Origin: Sternotherus odoratus
Lineage: Eukaryota; Chordata; Testudines; Kinosternidae
DNA length: 64,000 nucleotides
NCBI GenBank assembly: GCA_032164245.1
Contig: JAVMKO010000003.1
Span: forward strand, 85,666,390 to 85,730,389
Reading direction: 5' to 3'
In this document: positions 35,747 to 45,863 of the stretch, piece by piece
Numbering within the stretch: position 1 is the first letter of the stretch
Layout: the number at the start of each line of letters is the position of its first letter
The notes under the pieces: model-generated
The model's input: only the letters and a program-made list of their open reading frames with translations
Told to the model about the DNA's origin: nothing
Databases searched by the model: none
Position numbers and translations under genes: made by a program

Positions 35747-36112
35747 AGTGCTGGGGGATGCTTGACCCCCGGCTCTGCCCCAGGCCCTGCCCCCACTCCA
35801 GCCCTTCCTCCATGGCCCCACCCGCATCCTGTCTCTTCCTGCCCCCACTCCCTCCCCTGAGCATGCCGCATCCTCGCTCTTCTCTCTTCCCTCTGAGGCT
35901 CCTGCACACTGCAAAACAGCTGACTGTGGTGGGAGGGAGGCATGGGGAGAGAGCAGGAGGCGCTGATCGGCAGGGCCTGCCAGCCAGCAGAAGAGGCTGG
36001 ATCCATGGAGGGCAGCTGATAGGGGGGCTGCCGGTGGGTGCTCAACACCCATAATTTTTTCCATCTGGGTTCTCCAGCCCTGGAGCACCCACGGAGTCGG
36101 CACCTATGAATT
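35747..36112. repeat. GC-rich turtle DNA repeat
   Basis: The segment from GGGGATGCTTGACCCC to CGGAGTCGGCACCTATGAA is a dispersed turtle repeat by recognition. Its right end reads as ATAGGTGCCGACTCCGTGGG in reverse complement. Frames on both strands are open because of GC content, not coding. No target duplication was found. Confidence 0.45.
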
Positions 36113-36764
36113 CCAGATGTGAAGAAAGGACCAAGAGAACTACCTTGCATGGGATCACTTTGCTGTGTTTTTTTTTTCCTCACAGCTGAAACCAGAAATT
36201 AAAGTTGTGAGAAAATTAAAATAAATAACCAAGTTCATAGGCTTGGGTTCACTTCAGGTCATGGGCAATAGCTCCCTATGGTTCATATGTTTTCTGAACT
36301 GTCTCACTTTTCCTTTAGGCCTTGTTCTAGCAAAGCACTTTAAAAATGCTAAACTTTAAGCATGTGAATTCTTCCATTGGAATCAGCAGGACAACTCACA
36401 TGCTTAAAATGAAGCAGGTACTTCAGCTCTTTCCTGGACTGGTAGTTCAGTGGAAAGCTGTCAAAGAAACAAAATGGTGGTAGGGCACCCAGTTTACACT
36501 GGGAATCAATGGGAGTTAGGCATCTGACTTTTGTGCATGGTAGTGCATATGAGGACAATCAATGACGCTGACACTCCCGGACAAATTATATCCACAGTTA
36601 TACTGGTGTAAATCTAGAGTAATTTCATTGACTATAATGGAGTTGCTCCAGGTTTACATCCTGAAAATAAGGGGAGAAAGTGACCTTGTGAATCCTGTTA
36701 TGCGAGTGGTTACTTTCATTCTTGCATTAGTGATGGTGGTCACATTTCTCACAATGTAAAGGTG
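36113..36764. other. sequence with old repeat remnants
   Basis: No gene is recognised. It contains an old palindromic repeat at 36608-36656 and phrases such as TTAAGCATGTGAATTCTTCC that resemble ancient amniote repeats. Confidence 0.35.
36608..36656. repeat. imperfect palindrome, ancient amniote repeat type
   Basis: GTAAATCTAGAGTAATTTCA and, inverted, GTAAACCTGGAGCAACTCCA form an imperfect palindrome. Similar motifs (TTTACACC...GGAGTTACTCC) are widespread in turtle and archosaur DNA. It is noncoding. Confidence 0.4.
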
Positions 36765-38355
36765 TCAAGAATCAGAGAGGTAGCCGTGTTAGTCTGGAAT
36801 ATCAGAGGTAACAAAGTCCTGTGGCACCTTAAAGACTAACTATAAAGTTTTGAAGCATAAGCTTTCGTGGGCTAATACCCACTTCGTCGGATGCAAGCAG
36901 TGGACGTGTCCAGAGGCAGGTATAGAAAAGTAGGCAAGAACCAGGTGGGAGGTAAAAAGGTTAGTCCAATTAGGCTGAACCAGCTTGTTATCTCCGATCA
37001 GGGAGGGTGGGTTATTCTTCTAGCATTTGAATGGGGGGTGTGAACATGGAGAGGAGAAACTATTTCTGTAATTAGCAAGCCATTGTAGGTCTTTGTTCAA
37101 TCCGAGATTGTTTGTGTTGAATTTGCAAATGAATTGTAGCTCTGCAGTTTCCCTTTGCAGTCTGGACTTGAAGTTTTTTTGCTGCAGTATGGTGACTTTT
37201 AAATCTGTAATTGTGTGTCCAGGCAGGTTGAAGTGTTCTCCTACAGGTTTTTGTATATTGCCATTCCTAATATCTGATTTGTGTGCATTTATCCTTTTTC
37301 GTAGGGACTGCCCAGTTTGGCCGATGTACATAGCAGAGGGACACTGGTGGCATATAATGGCATATATGACATTGGTTGATGTGCAGGTGAATGAACCAGT
37401 GATGGTATGGTTGATCTGGTTAGGTCCTGTGATGGTGTTGCTGGTGTAGATATGTGGGCAGAGTTGGCATCGAGGTTTGTTGCATGGATTGGTTCCTGAG
37501 TTGGAGTTATTGTGGTGCAGTGTGCTGTTGCTGGTGAGAATTTGTTTAAGGTTGGCAGGTTGTCTGTGTGCCAGGACTGGCCTTCCTCCCAAGGCCTGTG
37601 AAAGTGAGGGATTATTGTCCAGGATGGGTTGTAGGTCACTGACGATGCGTTGCAGAGGTTTTAACTGAGGACTGTAGGGGATGGCCAGTGGTGTTCTGTT
37701 GTTTTCTTTCTTGGGCTTGTCTTGCAGCAGCAGGCTTCTGGGTACACGTCTGGCTCTGTTGATCTGTGTCCTTATTTCCTTGTGCGGGTATTGTAGTTTT
37801 GAGAAAGCTTGGTGAAGATCTCGTAGGTGTTGGTCTCTGTCTGAGGGGTTGGAGCAAATCCGATTGTACCTCAGTGCTTGGCTGTAGACAATGGATCGTG
37901 TGGTATGTCCGGGATGGAAGCTGGTGGCATGAAGGTAGGCATAGCTGTCGGTAGGTTTTCGGTATAGGGTGGTGTCGATGTGGCCGTCATTAATTTGCAC
38001 TGTGGTGTCTAGGAAGTGGACTTCCTGTGTGGACTGGTCCAGACTGAGGTGGATGTTGGGGTGGAAGCTGTTGAAGTCATGGTGGAATTCTTCCAGAGTT
38101 TCTTTCCCATGGGTCCAGATGATGAAGATGTCATCAATGTAGCATAGATAGAGAAGGGGTGTGAGTGGGCGAGAGTTGAGGAAGCATTGTTCCAGGTCAG
38201 CCATAAAGATGTTGGCATACTGTGGGGCCATGCGGGTGCCCATAGCAGTGCCGCTGGTCTGGAGGTATATATTGTCACCAAATTTGAAATAGTTGTGTGT
38301 GAGGATAAAGTCACAGAGCTCAGCAACTACCTGTGCTGTGGCATCATCAGGGATA
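36765..38355 (-). mobile_element. Penelope-like retroelement, 5'-truncated
   Basis: The element runs on the minus strand from about 38355, through a frame for the C-terminal part of the reverse transcriptase and a GIY-YIG endonuclease (stop at 37020), to a terminal region at 36769-36894 (plus-strand GAGAGGTAGCCGTGTTAGTC ... GCTTTCGTGGGCTAATACCC). The same terminal region occurs alone at 30624, 45735 and 55230. The flanks share TAAAGGTG (36757-36764 and about 38356-38363), a possible short target duplication. The 5' part of the reverse transcriptase is lost. Few frame-disrupting mutations suggest a relatively recent insertion. Confidence 0.85.
37020..38243 (-). CDS. Penelope-like reverse transcriptase/GIY-YIG endonuclease, N-terminally truncated
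   Basis: The frame is open for 407 codons from an internal Met and stays open upstream to about 38355 (about 445 codons). Residues 1-100 carry the back half of the reverse transcriptase: MGTRMAPQYANIFMADLE, then the catalytic YIDD at residues 35-38, then FLDTTVQI and LYRKPTDSYAYLH. A basic linker follows, with cysteines C254, C259 and C262. The GIY-YIG endonuclease is at about 290-375: VIYAIICHQCPSAMYIGQTG with YIG at 306-308, arginines at 315 and 317, and a candidate catalytic Glu at 366 or 369. This domain order defines Penelope-like elements, which use the endonuclease to nick target DNA and prime reverse transcription. Reverse-transcriptase motifs before MGTRMAP are missing, so the protein is not expected to be active alone. 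Confidence 0.88.
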   Translation of the reverse strand: MGTRMAPQYANIFMADLEQCFLNSRPLTPLLYLCYIDDIFIIWTHGKETLEEFHHDFNSFHPNIHLSLDQSTQEVHFLDTTVQINDGHIDTTLYRKPTDSYAYLHATSFHPGHTTRSIVYSQALRYNRICSNPSDRDQHLRDLHQAFSKLQYPHKEIRTQINRARRVPRSLLLQDKPKKENNRTPLAIPYSPQLKPLQRIVSDLQPILDNNPSLSQALGGRPVLAHRQPANLKQILTSNSTLHHNNSNSGTNPCNKPRCQLCPHIYTSNTITGPNQINHTITGSFTCTSTNVIYAIICHQCPSAMYIGQTGQSLRKRINAHKSDIRNGNIQKPVGEHFNLPGHTITDLKVTILQQKNFKSRLQRETAELQFICKFNTNNLGLNKDLQWLANYRNSFSSPCSHPPFKC

Positions 38356-38477
38356 CTAAAGGTGATGCATCATTGTTTATATGGCCTAAACAAGGAACTG
38401 ATACCCGTTCATAAAGACAATCCATTGTAATTCTTGACTCCATTCAGAGATTTTATATTGTGTTTGGCACTACCTGT

Positions 38478-38900
38478 GACACCATACACAGGTAATGCAT
38501 TCAATTCTAGGCACCTCAGTGATGTCAATAAACTGGAGAGTATTCAGCAAAGAGCTGAAAATATTATGAAGAGGCTGGAGGGACTGATTCATGAGGGATG
38601 ATTAAAATAACCAAATTTATATTGCTTGCATGAATTATATCAAATCTCAGATCACCATGAATAAATACTGGAAGCTTGTGAACAACATCGGGAGTCAGCA
38701 ATTATTCAGGGTTTTCAGGGAGTTATAAATATGAATGATGTGATGGAATTAAGCAATGGAAAATTGGGGAAATTGGGGCTGAATATGAATATGAGGAGAA
38801 ATTGTCAAATGGAATGGAATAGTTTCTCAAGGGATGTAATAGAACCCTGTTGGCTGAGTTACTAAAACTAGATTAGATGCTTGAGTCTTTCCTGACTTCA
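38478..38900 (+). mobile_element. CR1-family LINE remnant
   Basis: Plus-strand phrases such as AAACTGGAGAGTATTCAGCA and GAAGAGGCTGGAGGGACTGA correspond to the CR1 ORF2 end (LERVQQRA.KMI.GLE). The match continues to about 38900 with AGTTTCTCAAGGGATGTAAT. It is heavily mutated with no open frame. Confidence 0.5.
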
Positions 38901-40541
38901 GGAATCCTACACTGTGGTGGGAAAAGACTCCAGAAGCTCCCCGAGTGTGGGGGTAGAGAGGCAGGATGGATGACTCCAGCAGCAGGACACTGCACTGCTA
39001 AAAATAGCAGTGTACACAGGGGAAGCATGTAGACAGCCATATAGGGTACGCACACCCCAGAGTTATGTCTTGTCTTTATTCTCCTAAGCAGTGATTTATG
39101 CTCTACATTGCTATTGGTACCTATTCTAGCTGGAGGAGGGGATGGACTCTACGTTCCAACGGAAGGAATGTGCAGGGTAGACATACCTTCCGTTCTACCC
39201 CCGTGTTGTATCCTAAATAAATCCTCTTAATCCCTGCTGTTCCAATATGCTTTCCTTAATCATTTCTCAACCAGACTGTATGTATTTAGCTCTTGGTTTT
39301 AAGCTTATCCGTTTAGCACCTTATTTTTTACTGCTTCCTCTGGCTTACCTTCAGTATGTCTGTGGTGCTCCCAACAGTGACACACAAGCGTGGGTACCAA
39401 CCTCAGGGCAGACTGATAAAAACCAGAGTCTTGTCGTATCGATGGGTCTCTTCTTTTGGGAGGGGCATAATAGTTTCTGTAAAGAGCAGCTCTTCACACT
39501 AATGCATGGCTCACAATACAATTGCTCATATATTGCATTACGGCATGGAACACGGACATTACAAGTAAGATTAATGCATGCAGGAACTCGTAAGCATTCA
39601 ACAGAGTCTGAAGACTGAACAATTTCTTATCATTCAAATACCTATTTTATCAATATCAACCTACAAGTGAGCAATCGGATTCTGGCTATGTAGTTCTCAG
39701 TGTTCACTTGAAACATGGAGACTTTTGCATGAGATGGCACCTGCCGGTGTCACAATGTCAATCTCTTACTGATTAGTATATGGTGCATAGAACTAGACAC
39801 AATATTTCTGTTGAGATTACACCACAATTGTAAAGAGTTTCACCGCCTTGTTGCACAGCTTGGCCCTGATCCAGGAAAACATATGTTTAGATTTGAGCAT
39901 ATGGGCAGTCACATTGGCTTTGTTAGATTTGGGCTTTAATGCCCTTAACATATGAAACCTAAAAATTGAATTGGCTTTTTTTTGGTGCCACATTACTTTG
40001 CAAATTGATATCTAATTGACTATCTCATATTATTCCTAGGTCTTTTTTGGTATTGCTGCTTTCAAAGTTTCTTTCTCCACTTGTCAATCTGTGTTTCAGA
40101 TGTATTACATTTTTAGATTTTAAAAAAAATGTTTTGCCCATGTTTTGAATGGTTTTAGTTCTTATTTTTCTGCCCTCAATATTAGCAACTCCTCCTAATT
40201 TAATATCTGTACATTTAAGTATCTGGAAGAGGGAATAAACAACTTTATTACATAAAACTTCTGTTGCCCTAGCACAACATCAAAGAGAATTATATCATAG
40301 TAAAAGCACCACATTTAGTAATACACAATAGACACTTCTTCAAAAGCAAAGCGCCTGGAAAACCTTCCTACCCATGGCATAGCTCCTTCATATAATCTAG
40401 CTCCTATTATGGACACAATCTCTATCTTACTCTACTCATTTTCTCTCCTCCATTTCTCCTCACCCGCACACAGTCAACTTGCAGATCTTTTTGTCCTCAG
40501 GAAAAGCCTGAGAAACTGATGTCTCTTGCAGTGTCCTATAG
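38901..40541. other. mostly unique sequence
   Basis: GCAGGGTAGACATACC near 39170 and related sequence around 38980-39180 resemble fragments of a turtle MITE family. The rest has no recognised repeat or exon. Confidence 0.35.
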
Positions 40542-40948
40542 CAGTGGACCCCAACCTTTTCATCGCCGCGGACCGGTCAACGCGGGCGAGTGAATGCTTG
40601 TGGCCCGGGGGGGGGAATTTAATTTTTCATTCTCTGCGGAGGACCGTGGTATGTCCGCCGAAAAATCGCATTTGATCTGCTTTATTACTTTAATTCGCCG
40701 TGGCGGACTCTTGTATGTCCGCCGAAAAGCCGCCAGAAGCCGTAGCGGAAGGAAACCTGATGAGGGAACCTACAGGGAACCTGAAGCCGGACCGGAAGGG
40801 AACCGGATGCGGAAGCAAAGGCGGCCAGGGGGGGAACGCGGCCGCGGCCCGTAGGGGAACGTGGCCCGTAGGGGAACGCGGCCGGGGCCCGGTACCAAAT
40901 GCCCCACGGACCGGTACCGGTCCGCAGACCGGGGGTTGGGGACCACTG
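40542..40948. mobile_element. hAT MITE with 8-bp target duplication
   Basis: The ends CAGTGGACCCCAACC and, inverted, CAGTGGTCCCCAACC are hAT termini. TCCTATAG flanks both sides (40534-40541 and 40949-40956). Inner GGACCGGT motifs are repeated near both ends. At 407 bp, with a GC-rich CpG-bearing interior and no transposase, it is nonautonomous. Mirrored open frames here are spurious. Confidence 0.93.
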
Positions 40949-40956
40949 TCCTATAG

Positions 40957-41279
40957 GTTATTAGGTGTGAGCTGGGCAAATTGAAGCAAAAAATGAGTTC
41001 CAGAGCTATGGACTTTCTTATCTATAGTTTATTCGTGGAGGTGGCTCCTGGTTTTAATGCCTCTGAGGTTTGCAAATGCTGATAGTCCACACAGAAGTGA
41101 CAATCTTTTAGGTAAACAAACACAGGACCCTGACTGTATTTCACCTTCTTTAATGAAATATTCAGTGAGGCCAGATTTAACATTAATTCTTTCAGAGTTC
41201 CATCTTAGATGTGATAAGTGGCCATTGGCATGGCATGAGTAAAGCTTTCATAAGATTGTATCAGACACTACTGAAAATC
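40957..41279. other. unassigned sequence
   Basis: No repeat or gene is recognised in this short stretch. Confidence 0.35.
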
Positions 41280-41949
41280 AAATATTAGACTTTAGACTTT
41301 AAGGAGAAGGGACCATTATGATCATCTAGTCTGACCTCCTGCAACGCAGGCCACAGAATTTTACCCACCCATTCCTACAATATACCTCACCTACGGTATA
41401 TCTGAACTATTGAAGTCCTAGAATCTTGGTTTAAGGGCTTCAAAGTACAGAGAATCCTCCAGCAAGTGACCCATGCCCCCTGCTGCAGAGGAAGGCAAAA
41501 AACCTCCAGGGCCTCGCCAATTTGCCCTGGAGGAAAATTCCTTCCCGACCCCAAATATGGCGATCAGCTGAACCCTGAGCATGTGGGCAAGACTCACCAG
41601 CCAGACACCCCGTAAAGAATTCTCTGTAGCATCTTAGATCCCATCCCCTCCACCTTTCCATCATATACCACCAGGTCCCTCTATTACCATAGTCAAAGAT
41701 CAATTGCCAAAATCATGTTTCCCCATCACACCATCTCCTCCATAAACTTATCAAGCTTCATCTTGAAGCCAGCTAGGTCTTTTGCCCCCACCGATTCCCT
41801 TGGAAGGCTGTTCCAGAATTTCACTCCTCTAATGGTTACAAACCTTCATCTAATTTTGAGTCTAAATTTCCTGTTGACCAGTTTATATCCGTTTGTTCTT
41901 GTGGCCACATTAGTACTGAATTTAAATAATTCTTCTCCCTCCTTGGTAT

Positions 41950-42168
41950 TTATCCCTCTGATATATTTGTAGAGAGTATCATATCTTCCCTCAGCCTTCT
42001 TTTGGATAGGCTATACAAGCCCAGCTCCCCGAGTCTCCCCTCATAAGACAGGTTTTCCATTCCTCGGATCATCCTAGTAGCCCTTCTCTGCACCTGTTCT
42101 AGTTTGAATTCATCCTTCTTAAACATGGGAGACCAGAACTGCACACCATATTCCAAATGAGGTCTCAC
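41950..42168 (-). pseudogene. CR1 ORF2 C-terminal fragment
   Basis: The block [18 protein letters not shown] and [20 protein letters not shown], followed by [20 protein letters not shown], is the C-terminal part of a CR1 ORF2 protein. It is separated from the catalytic part by the LTR insertion and cannot be translated with it. Confidence 0.85.
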
Positions 42169-42190
42169 CAGCGCCTTATATAATGGTACT

Positions 42191-42957
42191 TGTCATAAGT
42201 ATAAAGTAGCTGAGAATTACTGTTTTACCTGTGAAGGGTTAACCTGAAGGAACCTGAGAGGGAATGACGTAACGGAAAGGCTAATCAACCTCAGGAACAA
42301 AGAGAGTGTTTTTAGTTTCAGTTTCTCTCGTCTTTTTCGCTCGTGCTGATGTTCGCCTGGCTATGGGATGAACTAACCTTCTGTCTCTATTCTACATTTC
42401 TATAATCTTCTAAGAAGCCAAGTCCAGTAGTAAGTGAATTGTATGCTTGAACTGTATCACTTGATAATTGATCCATTGTATTCTTTTACTGTTAAAGTTT
42501 AGCAGAGGAAGAATTCCCAGGGGAGGGGTCAGTTATGCTATGTGATGTAAGAGAGGTGTTTTTCTATTGATTTCTGTACATGGGGTTTATGCTCCTTCTT
42601 TTCCTTTTATTAAAATCTTCCTTTTAAGATTCTGCCTGCTTGTTTCCATTGAATAGATCCTGGTGGCACGTCTCACAGCAAGTGAGGATTTTGGTCTTTG
42701 TTTCTCAAACCTCTCCCAGGTGAAGGGAGGAGATTTGAGAGGTGTTACAGGGGGGGTTCCAATTTACCCTAACGCATGGTTTTGGCGGCTTAAATTGGTG
42801 GTGGCAGCGTTATTCCAAGTCCAAACTGGAGAAGTTTGGGTTCTGGGGAAAATTTTAACCTAAGCTGGTAAAATAAGCTTGGAGGGTTATTTCTTCTTTC
42901 ATGCGGGGTCCCCACATCTTTACCCTCGAGTTCAGAGTGGGGAGGCAGACCTTGACA
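42191..42957 (+). mobile_element. solo LTR with GTACT target duplication
   Basis: It begins TGTCATAAGTATAAAG and ends GACCTTGACA, so the extreme ends are TGTCA and TGACA. GTACT flanks it at 42186-42190 and 42958-42962. An ATTAAA poly-A-like signal (42609-42614) suggests plus orientation. The 3' part (TTCATGCGGGGTCCCCACAT and on) is familiar from turtle LTRs. No retroviral internal region is present. Confidence 0.9.
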
Positions 42958-43694
42958 GTACTAATACCTCCTTATCCCTACTAGAAATACCTCGCCTAAT
43001 GCAACCCAAGACCGCATTAGCTTTTTTCACGGCCATATCACATTGGCGGCTCATAGTCATCTTGTGATCAACTAAGACTCCAAGGTCCTTCTCCTCCTCT
43101 GTTACTTCCAATTGATGTGTCCCCAGTTTATAACTAAAATTCTTATTATTAATCCCTAAGTGCCTGACCTTACACTTCTCACTATTAAATTTCATCCTAT
43201 TCCTGTTACTCCAGTTTACAAGATCATCCAGGTCTTCCTGCATGATATCCTGGTCCTTCTCTGAATTCGCAACACCTCCCAGTTTTGTGTCGTCTGTGAA
43301 CTTTATTAACACATTCCCACTTTTTGTGACTAGGTCAGTAATAAAAAGATTAAATATTGACCCCAGTACAGATCCCTGTGGAACTCCACTGGTAACCTCC
43401 CTCCAGCCTGACAGTTCACCCTTCAGTATGACCCTCTGTTGTCTCTCCTTCAAACAGTTCCTTATTCACCTTTCAATTTTCATATTGATCCCCATCTTTT
43501 CCAATTTAACTAATAATTCCCCATGTGGCACTTGTATCAAACGCCTTACTAAAGTCAAGGTAAATTAGATCCACTGCATTTCCTTTATCTAAAAAGTCTG
43601 TTACTTTTTCAAAGAAGGAGATCAGCTTGGTTTGGCACGACCTACCTTTTGTAAAACTATGTTGTATTTTGTTGTATTTTGCTATTGACCTCAA
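42958..43694 (-). pseudogene. CR1 reverse transcriptase catalytic region, interrupted
   Basis: The minus strand encodes DLIYLDFSKAFDT (43506-43694), then SGVPQGSVLGSIFNLFITDL, the catalytic-box variant FTDDTKLGG (usual FADD), NRMKFNSEKCKVRHLG and DLGVLVDHKM (42932-43453). The last seven residues of that frame come from the inserted LTR. The order and motifs are those of CR1. The A-to-T change in the FADD box and a frameshift near 43500 mean it is inactive. Confidence 0.85.
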
Positions 43695-43917
43695 TGCCCT
43701 TAATTACTTTTTCCTTCAAATTTTTTTCCAAGATCTTGCATACTGCAGATGTCAAACTAACAGGCCTGTAGTTACCCAGATCACCCGGATCACTTTCCCC
43801 CCCCCTTTCTTTTACATCCACTGCACTCCATTTACTAATTTTGCAATTCTTCCCTCACCCCCAAACAAAACACAAAACCGCCAATCCCTAATCAAAAGTG
43901 GCAAGGTATTTTTTGTT

Positions 43918-44106
43918 TCGACTCCAGAACTTCAGCTTGTCAAGAGGCGCAAACTGGAGTCGACGGGGGAGCACGCTGCTGACTGCCGCTGCCATGAGGA
44001 CGGCAGGAAAGTCGTTCGAAGATACACTAACTTCAGCTACATTATTCATATAGCTGAAGTTGCATATCTTCGGTTGATTCCCCCCGCCCCCCACTGTAGA
44101 CCAGCC
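43918..44106. repeat. MITE of the AAGTCGAC/CTTCAGCTA family, copy 1
   Basis: It shares ACTTCAGCTACxTTATTCAT with AGCTGAAGTTGCATA, and the end CACTGTAGACCAGCCCT, with copies at 51346-51688 and 53737-54039. The TCAGCTA...TAGCTGA core is itself a small hairpin. The left end is degraded. The superfamily is unresolved. Confidence 0.5.
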
Positions 44107-45265
44107 CTTACTTGTCTCTTACTATGAACAGAAGTTACTTATGGGATGGTAATTGTTATGATTCTTTTTTTTCTCCTATTTTTGAACATTAACACTACAT
44201 TTCCTCTGGTCTTCCAGCACTTCCCCTTTGTCCATCTTCTGCATGATTCCCTGTCCACTTTGGAATTGAGCCTAATGTTTTATTTTATTTGGGGTTTTTT
44301 TGACTACTCCTGCACATAGAGCTGACCTCGGCACTGAGCTGTTCATGATGATCCAGATCTGAGAGGTTAACTACAGTCATTCAGAAGCCATCAGTGTGTA
44401 CAAGTAGTTTAAATTGCAACTGCTATGTCCATCAGCCTATACTTATGTATACTGAATTACATCTTCCGTCACATTCCTCAATTCTTAATTTGATTAGGGC
44501 TCTCTGAAATTTCTCCCAGCGATGCTTCTACCTCCTCAACAAGCAAAATGAAAAGTGAAATCAGTATTTTACCTTCACCCCATTTCCAAAAGGCATTCAT
44601 GGCTATTAATTTACCAGTGCAATGCTTCCATTCCTTTAGATAAAAGGATGGTGCAGAAACAGCTGCTTCATTGCCCCAAACTGTCTTATATATTACATTA
44701 GAGGCCTCCAAAGCAGCAGGACTTCAGGGAGGGCAGCCAAACATCCGTGAGGATCCTGGCAGCCACTGCCGAATACAGCACTTAGTGCATGTGCAGTACA
44801 GAAGGGTTACCCTGAGAGCTGGCTGAAGATATTTTGTCAGGATGATTTTCTAACCAAAAAAGAAAACCATCGTCCTGCTCACAAAGCTGTAATTTTTCAT
44901 GGGAAAATTTTAGTTTTGCTGGAAAATTTCAATTTTCTGTTGGGAAAATCAAAAGGATAGTTCCCTGGCTGCTCGCCTGGAAGTCTCTTATCCATTTCAC
45001 TTTCTGCCTGTGAAACTGACAAAAGCTTCCTGGGAGGGCTGCTGAGGCTGAACACCCTGATTCTCTGCCTCCCGCCTAGTTCCCATGTCAGAGAAGTAAA
45101 TAGCCCAGGCACTCAACCTCCCCCTACGCAGCCCCAGGGCTAGAGTCCGAGCACTCTACCTGTCTGACTTTCTGGCCCTGGAGCTTTAGGAGGAAGGCCC
45201 AGGGCCCAGGCTCTCTGCTTCACTGCTAGAACCTGGATCATTGGGCAGAAAGAATGTGAGAATGT
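44107..45265. other. unique sequence, no gene recognised
   Basis: A small AT-rich piece (44890-44960) resembles the TAGAGCTGG repeat interior. Otherwise nothing is recognised. Confidence 0.35.
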
Positions 45266-45267
45266 CT

Positions 45268-45395
45268 CTATAGCCTAGTGACAAGGGCACTTATTCGAGA
45301 GGAAGGAACCCAGGACCCAGTCCCCCGATGAATGAATTCAGTGGAACAGGAGTGACTGAGGGAGACCAACATCAGAATTTCCCATAGTCCGATGG
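45268..45395 (+). repeat. possible tRNA-derived head of a MIR-like SINE
   Basis: TAGCCTAGTGACAAGGGCAC followed by GGAACCCAGGACCCAG resembles the 5' tRNA-derived part of MIR SINEs (box A and box B regions). It is strongly diverged, and the conserved core is not visible, so this is tentative. Confidence 0.25.
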
Positions 45396-45586
45396 TTAGG
45401 TGTGGAAATTTTAGGTGCCTACAGGGTTAAGCAGCAGCTGAGCAAGAGTTTTCAGGATCTCAGTGATGCTAAAATATTGGATTTGACCACCCAAGGTCTT
45501 TTGTGGATCTAGTCCTAGAAGACTAGACTTAACATCAGTCCTTGCAGTGCCCCACTAGGTACTTCCTCAAAGGGAATGTATCACCA

Positions 45587-45587
<1 letters not shown>

Positions 45588-45626
<39 letters not shown>
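45588..45626. repeat. (TC)n(CA)n microsatellite
   Basis: A compound dinucleotide repeat: about 11 TC units directly followed by about 9 CA units. Confidence 0.95.
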
Positions 45627-45734
45627 AGTTACTGAGTTAAAATTTTGTGTTATACATGGTACATATAGTAATACAACAGAAATTCAGTCACCAGCTGATT
45701 CATGGAAGACCTAGTAAGAACAGAGAAGGAGAGG

Positions 45735-45849
45735 TAACAGAGTCCTGTGGCACCTTAAAGACTAACTAGTTAGTCTAGCTAGTGCCACAGGGCTCTTTGT
45801 TACCTCTGCTATTCCAGACTAACACGGCTACCTCTCTGATTCTTGACAT
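45735..45849 (+). mobile_element. Penelope-like terminal fragment with folded-back 5' end
   Basis: The right portion (about 45775-45849) is the PLE terminal region in plus orientation (GCCACAGGGCTCTTTGTTAC, GACTAACACGGCTACCTCTC). The left portion (45735-45772) is the same region inverted (GTCCTGTGGCACCTTAAAGA). The copy therefore folds on itself. The 14-mer CAGAGAAGGAGAGG flanks it at 45721-45734 and 45850-45863 as a target duplication. No coding sequence. Confidence 0.8.
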
Positions 45850-45863
45850 CAGAGAAGGAGAGG

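Larger units (their letters stand above)
41280..43840 (-). mobile_element. CR1 LINE, 3' half, split by a solo LTR
   Basis: The plus strand begins with the CR1 3' signature (GGGACCATTATGATCATCTA, then GTCTGACCTCCTGCAACGCA), then the ORF2 C-terminal end (41690-42190). After the LTR (42191-42957) come the catalytic part of the reverse transcriptase (42958-43700) and upstream ORF2 to about 43840. The two halves rejoin exactly when the LTR and one GTACT are removed. The frame is comparatively well preserved, but the copy is 5'-truncated and has frameshifts. Confidence 0.85.

Noticed and set aside
35592..36183. Overlapping frames of 98-165 codons
   Set aside because: They fall in a GC-rich dispersed turtle repeat, and the translations show no conserved domain.
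40594..40984. Two overlapping frames of about 90 codons
   Set aside because: Both lie in the 40542-40948 hAT MITE and reflect its CpG-rich composition.
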